Source of the DNA: Alviniconcha marisindica
Lineage: Eukaryota; Mollusca; Gastropoda; Provannidae
DNA length: 64,000 bases
Direction of reading: 5' to 3'
NCBI GenBank assembly: GCA_018857735.1
Contig: JABMCL010000865.1
Coordinates: forward strand, 359,001 to 423,000
This document shows positions 1-12,400 of this stretch, in pieces (the stretch's first letter is position 1; each line of letters begins with the position of its first letter). The notes below the pieces were generated by a model. That model made no database searches, was not told the origin of the DNA, and was given only the letters and a program-made list of their open reading frames with translations. The position numbers were made by a program, and so were the translations under genes.

Positions 1-424
1 TTAACATACATCACTTGTCAATAATAAAAAAAACAGGCATCTGCCTGGTCTGGCAAAATGTCTCCTCCAATTGACAGGTTTTGACCCTCTTCGTTATAAA
101 AACAAAACAAAAACATTATTCATGACTGATGACACTTCGTATCACACAATCATGTGATGGTCCAAACAAACAATAATAAAAATAATAATCAGTACTTAGA
201 GCAACCAAACCTGTCCTGGCCCTACACGCATAATAGCTACAAATTCATTAAACACATATATTGACAACAAAGATTCAATGCACGATCCACACGCACATCT
301 CAGGGCAATGGGACAGAACAGTAACTTTTACCCCACGATTGTGCACAGGCAACACCAATTCACAGCAAACGGCCCACATCACAAGTACGCAACTCTGACT
401 AGAATATAAGCAGTAAGGGCATAC
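1..424 (-). other. ACIN1 intron, left edge
   Basis: This is the 5' part of the intron that follows RS-domain exon 8, whose donor reads CCAAG|GTATGC. It is A+T-rich. At about 168-235 there is an AATAATAAAAATAATAATC tract followed by a TACTTAGAGC-like sequence, resembling the 3' tail of the SINE-like fragment at 41365-41430. I see nothing coding. Confidence 0.6.
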
Positions 425-3400
425 CTTGGCAACTTTCTGCACAGGTGACTTTGACCTCTTCCTCTGCACCATGGAGCCCCGGGCTCTTCTTTTGTGGTCA
501 TCCTCCGAGTCTGACGAGCTTGACCCTGAAGATCTGGACTTTGAAGACCTAGACTTTGACTGGGATCTAGATTTCGACCGTGACCTACTCTTTGAGGATG
601 AACGAGAGCGAGACCTGGAATCTGAACTCGAAGATGAGCTGGAGCTGGACCTTGACCTGGTACGAAGTTTTTTACTACTTCTTTCAGCTGCTGCTTTTTT
701 CTCTTCTCTGTCATCTACTTTGCTCTTGCTGCCCATCTCCTTCTTCTCATCTCTGCTGTCTTTACTGTCGTCTAAAGAACTGCCATCCTCTCATTCTCAC
801 TTCACCCACCTTACCATGGCTGCTTTTTTGTTGGCTGTCATCACCATCTTTTGCTTTGCTGTCTTTCTCTTTCTCAGTAGTTCTACCACTATCCTTCTTT
901 TTCTCCGACTCATCTCCCAGTTTGTCTGAAGGTTTGGAAGGCTGACTTTCTGTGGCCCTCTTTTCCTCTTCAGCCTTTCTGCGTGCATCAGATTCCTTTT
1001 GGGCTTTGTCCTCCTCCCCTTTCTTGTCTGCAGGTTTGGGAGGCTCCTCTTTTTCAACCTTCTTTTCAGCTTCAGATGCTTCCGCCTTTTCCGCGGGTTC
1101 TGGACTTTCTGCCGGTTTGTCATGTTTCAAAGCAAGAGGTCCCTCTCTGGGCTTGCTTTTCCATGATCGCCTTGGTGGTTTGGGCGCTACCTCTGTCGAT
1201 GCAGTGTCCTTTTCTTGTGCCGTGCTCTCTTTCCTAGTTGCTTCTGATGACAGCTGCCCACTCTGATCCCTTTTTGGGTCAATGGCTGAATCACTCATCT
1301 TCTCTTGTGCTTTAGAGGCTGCCTGAGCTTTCTGCTCAGCACACGTTTTCCTGTCTTTGTCAGTCTGGTCTTTTAGGGCCTTTTGTTCCAGTTCTTTAGC
1401 ACTTCTCTCATCACTGCTTCCTTTAACTTCTGACTGTTTCTTTATTTCTAAGTCTTTTGGCGTTTCAATGGGCTTTTCTGACTTCTTTTCTGGTTTATCG
1501 GTCTTTTCATCTTCTTTTGCCTGAGTGCTTTCCTTTTTACCATCTACTTTAGTCTCACCAGCTTTATCAGTAGCACTCTCTTCAACCTTCTTCTGCTGCC
1601 CATCATCTTCCTTTGACCCTTCTTGACTAGGAATCTTCTCCATTTCTTTTACTTCATGTCCCCCCTTCTTCTCCTCTGTTGAACTTGTTTTTTCTGCACT
1701 TCCTTCTGCTGATTTAGCTTTCTCCCCTTCATTCTTTTTCTCTGCACTACATTCTGGTTTACCCGTGCTGTCATCTGCTTTTCCAGTCTTCTCCCTTGTC
1801 TCTGTCTTGTCAACTTTTTCTGCTTCACTTGTCGCTTTCTTTTCAGCTATAATCTCCTTCCCTGGCGCTTTTTCTGGTGCCTTCTCCAATTTACTTGCTG
1901 CTTTATCTGTTTTCTCTGCAGCTTTCTCTGGTGTCTTCTCCATTTCATTTGGTGCTGCTTTTTCTGGTGCCTTCTCTGATTTCTCTGCTGACTTCTCAGC
2001 TTGGTCTGGTGCTTTCTCTTGCGCCTTCTCCGTTTTGTCTGCTGCCTTCTGTGTTTTATCTGCCGATTTCTCAGGTGCCTTCTCTGTTTTGTCTGCTGCT
2101 TTTTCTGGTGCCTTCTGTGTTTTATCTGCTGATTTCTCAGGTGCCTTCTCTGTTTTGTCTGCTGCTTTTTCTGGTGCCTTCTGTGTTTTATCTGCTGATT
2201 TCTCTGATGCCTTCTCTGTTTTGTCTGCTGCTTTTTCTGGTGCCTTCTGTGTTTTATCTGCTGATTTCTCAGGTGCCTTCTCTGTTTTGTCTGCTGCTTT
2301 TTCTGGTGCCTTCTGTGTTTTATCTGCTGATTTCTCAGGTGCCTTCTCTGTTTTGTCTGCTGCTTTTTCTGGTGCCTTCTGTGTTTTATCTGCTGATTTC
2401 TCAGGTGCCTTCTCTGTTTTGTCTGCTGCTTTTTCTGGTGCCTTCTGTGTTTTATCTGCTGATTTCTCAGGTGCCTTCTCTGTTTTATCTGCTGCTTTTT
2501 CTGGTGCCTTCTGTGTTTTATCTGCTGATTTCTCAGGTGCCTTCTCTGTTTTGTCTGCTGCTTTTTCTGGTGCCTTCTCTGTTTTATCTGGAGTTTTCTC
2601 AGACTTTTCTGGTGCCTGACTGATTTTCTCCGCTGCTTTTTCCACTGTGTCTGGCGCCTTCCCTGTTTTCTCTGGTGCCTTCTGCAGATTCCCTGGTGTC
2701 TTCTCTGTTTTATCTGCTGCCTTCTCCATTTTCTCTGGCAAGCTTCTCCATTTCACGTGGGCCCTCTTCTAGTTTCTCTGGGTCCTTCTCAGATTTCTCT
2801 GGAGCCTTCTCTTCTTGAATACCACCACCAGCCCTCTTCTCCTCTGCCTCAGTTGAAGACCTGCTGCGCCTGCGAGATTCAGATTTTTCTGGAACCTTTT
2901 CCTCTGGTGCCTCGCTGTCCTTATCCTTTGGCTTCTCTGACGCCTCCTTGGTAGTGTCTGGCTTGTTAGCACCTGATGGTGGGGCTTCATCTGGTTTGGA
3001 ACCAGAACGAGACCTCCGCCATCTAGAGCCTCTGGCAGGTTTCTGTTCAGCTGCTGCTGCTGACTCGGACACCTGTGCTGCCTCTAGAGCTTTGATTTCT
3101 TGTTCCGCAGCTGCCTTTTCCTCGTCTCCGTTCAGGCTTGACTCTCTGGCAGCGGCAGGTGATTTTCTGGGGCTACGATTGGCTGGGGACTTCCTGGAGC
3201 TGGTTTCTACAGGTTCATCCTGCTGATCCGAAGACCTCGACCTTGCAGACTTCCTTCCCCTGGGCTCTTCTTGTTCCATCTCCATCAATTCATTATCATC
3301 TGAGTCATCTGGGTTGACGGACACGGATCCCGATGCTTTTGTTGACTGGACAGTGGCCCTTCTGCTGGAGCGCCGAGTCGTTGCTGGAGGCTCAGGACTT

Positions 3401-6400
3401 GGTGCCTTGGTAGGTGAGCTTTGGGAGGACTGCTTACGCCGTGTGCTGCGCTCCACCTTGTCCACGACTGCAGGTGCCGGCCTTGGGGAAGGCGAACGTG
3501 AAGATGATCTCGATTCCTTTCTGGAACTTCTCCCTCGACCTCGTTTGCTTCCACCTTTCCTGCCTCGAGAGGACCGAGGTCTCTCTGGTGTTCTTGACCG
3601 TGACCTAGTACAGACAGATTTTTTTTGTTTTAATGAAAAGCAAAATATGCTGAAATTCCAACCACCTCAGTGCTGGTTGCATTCTATATGCTATACTGAA
3701 CAAATATGTAGCACTATGCATTTATTAGGAAAGAGAGAGAAAACAAGAAAGAGGGAGTAGGGGGTAGGGAATTTTGAAAAGGAATTGGCTACTGCCAGCT
3801 GCCAGCACTCAATTCTTTGTGTAGGCATTATACTAATAAGTTTCATTCAAAAGACCAGTCATGACTATAGTTTCTTTCAACTGCTTATTCCTTGTCCAGC
3901 AAAGTTTTTACACCTTTCACTCGTAGTTTTGTTCCAATTATTCAGGATGCTGTTCTGCATCTCTGAAGCTATCTCTTGTAATTAGTCATTTGTATCAGCC
4001 TCTTCAACTCACCTGGAAGAAGATCTTGATCTAAGTCTTTCTCTGGACAATGACTCTTCAGGTGATGGTGAGCGCTTTCGTCTTGAGCTCTTTCGCTCCT
4101 GAACCTCTGCATCACCCTTCGCAGAGACCCCTGCATCCACTTCCTGTTGTGAGGATTGTTCTGCACGCCAGCACAAGAAAGTTGTCAAAAGATAGTGTAC
4201 ATTACCAGGAGGAACTTCAGGAAGTCCACTGCCTGCTTTCTACCATTCTCCCATACACAACCTTTTTGAAAATCTGTATTCACGATTTGCCTACTTTCCA
4301 CCTATCCTTCAGGAGCTAAATTAACCCACTTGGACCCAGACCGCCTGCTTTTTCTTCTGACTGCCTGGTAACCACATGCTCCATGTTGGCATCCCAGCTT
4401 ATGCAAATAGGAACGGGATTCTCGCAAGACTTGTAGCCTCATTTCCGCTATTGTGCCCTACTTCTGGTGATGTCCTTTGTTCAAAGTTCAGTGGAGTTTG
4501 AGAGATGCTGTGAATTTTCAAAGTTGCGAGATGGGCACATGATAGATGCGTGAAAATAAACAAAAGCCCTACTGTTTGCAATGGCATTGGAGCTTCATCC
4601 TTTGAGATATGAACTGCAAATCTGGCTCAGTTGCTTACCCTAGGCAGTCTAACAAACTCACGGGTATCTTCGGAGATTCAAACTGGAAATTTTCCTAAGT
4701 CGGCTACCCTGTAGGCACTCTTAACAAAACCTGACATTCAGATAAAGACATTTCTGATTTCTGACTTTTTTAATGCTTTTATTTCTGAGTGAATTTTTTT
4801 TCTTAAATTGTTGGATATATATATGAACAATGTAGTTGCAAACTGGGGAAAATACAAAGGTGAGCTGAAATTTTTATTTGGTATTTATTACTGATTTTTA
4901 AAGTTGTATGCTGAGATTTCTGAGTGTAAAATATTTTTTAAATTGTTGGATATATATATGAACAATGTAGTTGCAAACTGGGGAAAATACAAAGGTGAGC
5001 TGAAATTTTTATTTGGTATTTATTACTGATTTTTAAAGTTGTATGCTGAGATCATTTGACACAGTTACTTCCCTTCACATGGGGTTTTATAGAGAAAGGG
5101 CAGCAGCTGGTCTGGGACCAAGTGGGTTAACAACAACAAAATATTTCCTCCTCTAGATACCTCACATGGTCAATTTTGCCCTGTGAATGCAAATATTGTG
5201 AAAATCATGAAGGCAAATTTTAGTTTGACATTTTAGCTTTGCACAGCAAATTCAAAACCAGCTTAATTACAATACCCCCACCCCTCTGCCCCACCACAAC
5301 CACCACCACCAAAACAAACCGGTATAGATCAGTAGATGGTACAAAACACTCACTGACTATTATAAATTAATCAGGGCTTTGTTAAATTGATTGTATGAAC
5401 CATCATTTGATGTTGATACTGTTTTTAGATATACAAATAACTTTGCCCCTCAATATGTGGGTATTTGGGTATGTTAGGGGTCGGGGTAGGGGGAGGTGGG
5501 CGAGGGCTTCAACAAAACCATACTAAAAGTAAACTGTAACAGCCTGGCGCTGACCTGAAAATGTATGAGTAAAGATGTAAAACAAGCCATGTTTTAATGC
5601 TAAGCTATTCAAACTGGTAAATGCTCTTATAACTTATAAGACTGGCAACCTTTGGGGTTCCATTCCACTGTGCTGCTTTTGGGAAAAACTCTTGGATTTT
5701 TTTCACTGTAATACACACACTAAGTCATTCAAGAGCTGCTGATTTACAGGGACCCAGATCAAAGCTTGGCATCTAATGTATCTGCTTGTAATTAACTCTG
5801 CAACACTAAACAGTCAGAATTTATTCATGAGAAATGTTTCACAATTTGTAAACACAGCACGAAAGGGGTTGCTCCACTTTCCTTAAGGTAGGAAACTCAC
5901 AGCACATGTGTGAATAGGACTCATACTGCTTAGACTAGAGCATATATGTTTATACTGCCTGAAAACTACAGATGCATTCTTAGTTTATGCAACCAGAGAA
6001 GAACTTCAAGGTCATCCTCAAGATATTACAAAAATGGAAAAAATACACCAATTTGAAACATTATCACATCACCTACAATAACTTGGAAGAAGTGGAAATG
6101 CAGTCACTGAGTCAGTCAAGGCCATTATGGTCAACTGCTGGGGCTCATTTGCTGGGCACTTGCACAATTCCCATAAAATCTAAACAGCATGCTGAATGCC
6201 CTTTTAATTTTACTGGGTGCATCAGATGAATAATTTGTAACAGAAGAGCATACTAATGCCAAAAATACAACAATATGGTGTCAGTGTTTCTTATTATTTA
6301 TATTAATATTTCACACTAAACATGACTGTTGTAATATATATATTTAGATCAACTGCATATTATCACAAACATGTGTACTTGTAAAGATGAGCTTTGGACG

Positions 6401-9400
6401 CTTGCAATCCAATATGATTTTCACCCAACAGCCTGTTTCGTGTGGGCGACATCTAACTCGCGAGGTCAGCAACTGTCTAAACATATTCAATAACTTAAAA
6501 AAGAGTCAGACTGGGGGAATATCTTGTGGTAGCCTGATACAAGCACACAGTGCAAGGCTGTTGGCAACCATCTTTCATAGCCGTCTTTGAAATAAATCTT
6601 ATCTTCGACTTTCGCCAATCAGAGGGCAAAAAATCGCGATGGCGTTACGTCAAAGCGGAGACATCAAACAATCAAAGACGTTTCGAGACGTTCAGATTCC
6701 CGTTTGCACCCACGTGACAAAGAGGAAGCCCAGGCGCTACGCTTCGATCTCCCAAACAAAAGCAATACATTCTCGCACCTCAACAACAGAAACGAACAGA
6801 CACACAGTCGGTTGGCACAAACGACAACGTACTTTTGTCTTCCTTTGACGCATGCCGGCTTTTGCGACTCTTCGCCATTTCGGAATCGCCACTTCCACTG
6901 GCAGGTGCGTCTGCTGCGACCTTCACCTTACTCGCTGACGTCACTTCCTTTGAGATTTCCTCTTCGGTAGCAGACGGATGTGACTCGTCTGCCGATTCAG
7001 CAGACTGGCGTTCCAGTTCCTCTGCAGATCAATGAGAGGAGGAAAAAAAAAAAATCCAGGTGGGTCAGACTGGAAAACTTTTTATAACTAAAAACCAGCC
7101 GAGTACTTGCTTCTGTTCTCATCGATGACATTTTTGCCTACTTACTTTCACTTTGATTTTAGACAAAGAACCCCCACCCACCCGTTCCCCGGGCGGGAAT
7201 TTTTTTTTATATACTAAAACAATACTAAAATATTATAGAAACCAGAAACAAATTGAGGGGGTCTTTTACATTCTTTTCTGAGGCCCACAAATTTCTGGTT
7301 TATCTGGATTTGTTTAACAAAGTAAAAATGTTCCTCCCAAACTCTTGGAGCACCGGTTATTTTACATCATGTTTATCTGCTTCAGTTTCAAGAAAGCGGA
7401 GCGATATTTTCATTTGTAAAAATTTCAGAAGTAAACAGTGTCTCCTGTATTTCATTCAGCACCCCTAAAATATTGTCATGCTTTGAAATTACTCCCATTC
7501 CTAACATTGTAACAATAGCTACTGTACAGTGAAACAGGATACTCCATGGAAGGTTAAAAATAAAAAATAAAGTAGGGGAGGAAAAGGGTCATGGTTAAGT
7601 TGTGCTAATTACTTGTTTGTTGAACACATGAATAAACATAAGTGATTTTCACCTACCTTTTCTTACTGGCACTATGGTTTTATGTGCAATTCCACCTGTC
7701 TGCTGTTACTGCCAGTAAGATTCACATGCTAATCTTAGCTATTTCTGGAATTAGCAGTATTATTTACACGCTATTTTAGCCACCTCCTAGTGTTGGCAAT
7801 ATATTTTACAGTTAATGCTATTTATCTATCCCCTAGTACTGGATTTATTTTTGTGTTCAAATGAACACTTACTGAGTGCCTCATCTCAAGATTGCCAGTT
7901 GCTTCACAGTGGCAACTATCGTGCTATTTTTTGTCTCTGTGCTCTAGTCATGTATCACTGAATGATTGACTACCTTTACACAGTGCACTTTGAATATCCA
8001 CAGAAGTGGTTACAGTGCTGTTTGGTTGTTACATGGCTGGCGCCACATGAAACTGCTGTCAGAAAGTGCTGTATACACCCTACAACCATACACAAGTTTA
8101 CAATGTCACATTATTTCAAACCACATGTGTAGGATGCATGTGTTTTTTCTGGTAATTTATAGCTATTCTTAAATGCCTTCTGGTATCTCCTTTCATATAT
8201 AATGTCCAAATGCAATGGCTTGAAGACTGACACTTTTAGTGAATGCTGGGTTATTTTGGTGTTACCATGGTCCTCAGGGATCAAGTTAATAATGCCTGCT
8301 TTATGTGAATTTTACAGTTTTGAGTGCCATGTACACATTTAGATCAGGACATCTAATGCATACTCCAGAATCAAAGGATTAGTTTTCTGATAAGCCATTA
8401 ATAGGAATAAATCTAATCAGGATTATTCACAGCAGTAGTGGTGCCTTGCTATGCTTGAATTGTCCTCCCTCCTTGCCCTAAGTTTTCAATAACTTAAACT
8501 AAGTTAAAGTGGCACTCTATGATGACATGCAAACAGCAATGCTGTTTTACCAATTTCACTTTTTCAACATGGCTTTACTGATTAGTGATTTCACTTCAAC
8601 ATGGATATTTTCCTCATCAGCGCGAAACAGACTGTGAGAGTTGCGTAAATGTAAAAGCAGCAGTACTAACTACCAGACACACAGTAACAAGCTGCATTGT
8701 TTTGCCATTCTTTTTTGTCAAAAGTGGCAACGGGAGGAAACAAGTTGCTGTCAGTGTGTCACAACAGTGATAGTGCTAGAGTCAGTTCTGGCACTGCCGT
8801 AGAGATCCATCTACGAGTCAGTAAAGAAACAGAATGAAAAATGAGCCAGTCAAGTTTACCCCCCCCCCCCCCCTTTTTTAAGAGGGGGTCTCCCACAACA
8901 GAGAATCAGCATGTATTAGTTTGCAGTACCAGCAAATTTTGCCGTTAGCATTACCATTAAAGTTGAACTCCATGCTGTGCAAAGGGGGCTTCAGTCCACA
9001 GTTTAATCAAGACCAGTAGATCTAGCCTGAGGCTGGACATGAACAAAACCACTTACAGCAGGCATTTGCCGGAATGATGAGACTGTATGTAGAGGACAGC
9101 AGCAGGGTCAATCACCATTTTAGGATGCGAAAATGACTGATGCGTATGCATTCTTTTGGCGTATCTGCTTATGTCCCCCCATAAAGACTAGTGAGACCCC
9201 TGAATCCACCAAACTCCGACATGGACTACATATTTTTTTGCATGCATACATATGGGGGACCTCGATTTATAGTCTCATCTTTTGAACTTTTTGTAGAGTC
9301 TGTGCAGAATTTGTCTCCAGAGAGATTTCTGAGCAGAAGCAAAGTATTATATATAATGGTCACTCATCCATGTGGTGAACACACTTGATCGTGCTGAACT

Positions 9401-12400
9401 TGGCTTTCAATAGCAAGTGCTCTCACTGCATCACCAAATTTCCTCTGTCTGATTAAGCTAGTCCTAGCTATCTCTTAGTTATGGCAGTCTGAGCTATATC
9501 AAATACCATTCTGAAATGCCTCCTGGTAATCTACAAGCAGTTTGATTTACATGATATGCTTGGCTACCTCCAGGTGTTGGCAGAATGATTTACATCAAAT
9601 ACTCTTTTTAAATGACTCCTGGTTCCACTGGCACTATGGTTTTCATGAGTGTTCTTGGCTACTTGAGTACTTGTATTGGCAGTATGATTTACATGATATT
9701 CTTATATATGTCTCCTGGTACTCTACAAACTTTCTGGGCTGAAAAGTGCACACACACACACACACACACCTGCAAACAGAGCATTTTCTGGTTCTGTGAC
9801 AAATCTACTTTCAACACATGCATTTTGATTCAGATCTTTTTACATGTTAATGAGAGAATATTTTCTTTTCTTTTAAAGGATGTAAAATTTTGCATTTTAC
9901 TGGTCATTTTTCAAGTGACAGCACAGTAAGCATGGCAGTGAAAGGGTTAAAACTTCCAAGAAGAGAGGCTTCAGACCATGTTCATCCCCAAGACACAGCA
10001 TTCGAACAGTTTTTTTTAAATTATACTGAATTGACACAAAAATAATGAGGTGATCCACTCAGTAAGAAAACGTCCTTGGAAGGACTGGATTTGTACTGAT
10101 TTTAAATTCCAAACATATGCCACCTGTCAAACTGGCAGGGTGAGTGGGGGGGTTGGGGCATACTAACAATTTCTGCTAGGCTCATCAATGGAATCATGGA
10201 GGATTTTGTTCTTCTGAGGATGTACACAGGGAATGAGATAGGTATATTTTCAAAAGAGATTTCATGATGTGTTTATAGTCCACAGGACCAGTAAACTGCA
10301 CAGCATAGTTTGTATGTAAATCACAGTTTTCAGTCATGACGATTCATAAAAACAATTAAAACTAATAATAGTGAACGATAATAAAGTATGTCATCTCTAA
10401 ATGTGCCCTAAACACCTCACAATGACAGTTTACACTTGTGTAATTTACAGACAAAAACAACTGTTACTAATGGTAGATCAATACAAATGGAAGGAGAGTA
10501 GTATAAAGTAATTCACAAACTGAGAAACACAAAGTATACAGGATAATAACAATAATAAAAATTATTATCAAAATACTTCTGAACAGCAGCCATGTATTTA
10601 TGTATATAAAATATATACATTATGAAGGTAATGTGCATGCAAAACCACATGATTGCTTGTTTCCAAGCAGCTACTGGCACAGCTTAATTTGCACAAGAAT
10701 TATATACATAATATAGAAAAGAGATTTATCAAATAACAATTCTGACATTATATTGACATCAGGCAAACAAACAACGGCCAAAATTATACAAGATTCAAAG
10801 CAATTGTTTTTATTAAGCAGCTTTATTTTGTGCAAGCAGTACTGAACACATACACACACATACATTCACAACTCATGTAGATAAACATTTAAATTGTAAA
10901 TTGTATTCAAGACCCTGTTTAAGGTGCTTTGCTTGCTGGAGCAAAATATTTAAACATCAAAGCAAAGATCAGTTTAAGTTTTTGCCATGGCTGTCTGGAC
11001 AGAAACTCCTCATTTTTCCAATTGACTCCAGTTAATTTTCATGAAACTTGAAAGTAAAATTGTTAGTATGTTTCAAAAACAAAACGTGTTCTGCGTAGAA
11101 GAAATGTGTCTGTAGACCATTGATTTTCACTTTTATAGATCAATATAAACATGGGGATATTACTGTAACTTTAGTGTAAGTATAATATAGACCTGAGGAC
11201 AGTGTAACAGAAACAAAGAATAATAATTTAAACAAGGTAGCTTAGCCAAGTTTTAGCTACTGATTCTCCTTTCTTACTGGCTGACTGAGACTGGTAGCTC
11301 AACCCACCTGTATGAGTGCTCTAAAGCCATACACACTACTACACTAGTACAAATCTGATAGATTTTGTTTGTTTGTTTTGGTACTCATATGAGAAGATGG
11401 GGGCTGGAAATTAGTGTTGGGAGAGGAGGTGTGTAAAATGTGGCATCAGATGAGACTGATGACACTGACTCTCAAAAAATGAAAACTTACAATTCTTGAT
11501 TATTTTTATTTTTAGACCCTCTAAAACTGGAACTACTTTATAATTTAATTGGATCCCCATTAGACATACAGAGTGAATCTTCTGATCTTTTTTCACTGTT
11601 CATGTTTGCATTATTATATTAAACACAATCAACCTGTGCAAACTTGTTTACTCTGGAAAGCATCCAAGGCGATCAAAGTGTCTGCATTAACAAGGTTTCA
11701 CACTGTACCCTCCCTCAACTTTATTACTATTACTGTTGGTGGTGGGGGGAGGAGGGGGTGATCTGGGGTGTCTTACCATGGAGTTTCTTTTTAAACTGCA
11801 TCTGCCGCTCAAGGTTCCGTTGCTGCTGTGCCAGGTACTGCTTAATGAAATCGTTCTGGCCCGTGACTTCATCATCTTGCATCTGCAACACAGTTAGAGC
11901 CCTTTCATAACAAAGTAAGGAGAAAGTCTTCATATCTGAAGTTTTGAGGGGGTCCCTTGGACTCCCAGCCACAACTTTTACAGTCCCATGATGCTTAAAA
12001 TGGTTTATATATCGGAGTTCCCCTTTAAACTGTGCAGTCCCTCATAATAAGAATCATAACAATATTAACAGTGGTGGACAAGAGTTGATGTACCCTCCAC
12101 AACACTGCTATTACTAGACAGTAGTGTTAATCTTAGAATTTTAGATGCTAATTGCTAGAGAAATATCCACTGCTGTCATTAGTCACTCATGTCAGTATCA
12201 CACTCATGGTGTCAGTTTTATCTTAAAGCTTTCTTCCTGAAAGTCCATCAATAAACTGACTTTGATTAGGAGGCTTCCCCGGTGACCACAACAACTAAAA
12301 GACTGAAAGTGCAAATGGTCTGAAACACACTCCAAGCAAGAGGTGATTGCCACCATCTTCTGTTAACTGTAGATCCAAGATATGGAGAGCTGCTGTAAAT

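Noticed and set aside
1765..2623. Plus-strand open frames of 284 and 248 aa
   Set aside because: Antisense shadows of the 66-bp coding repeat of ACIN1 exon 7, which has the domain context and splice sites on the minus strand.
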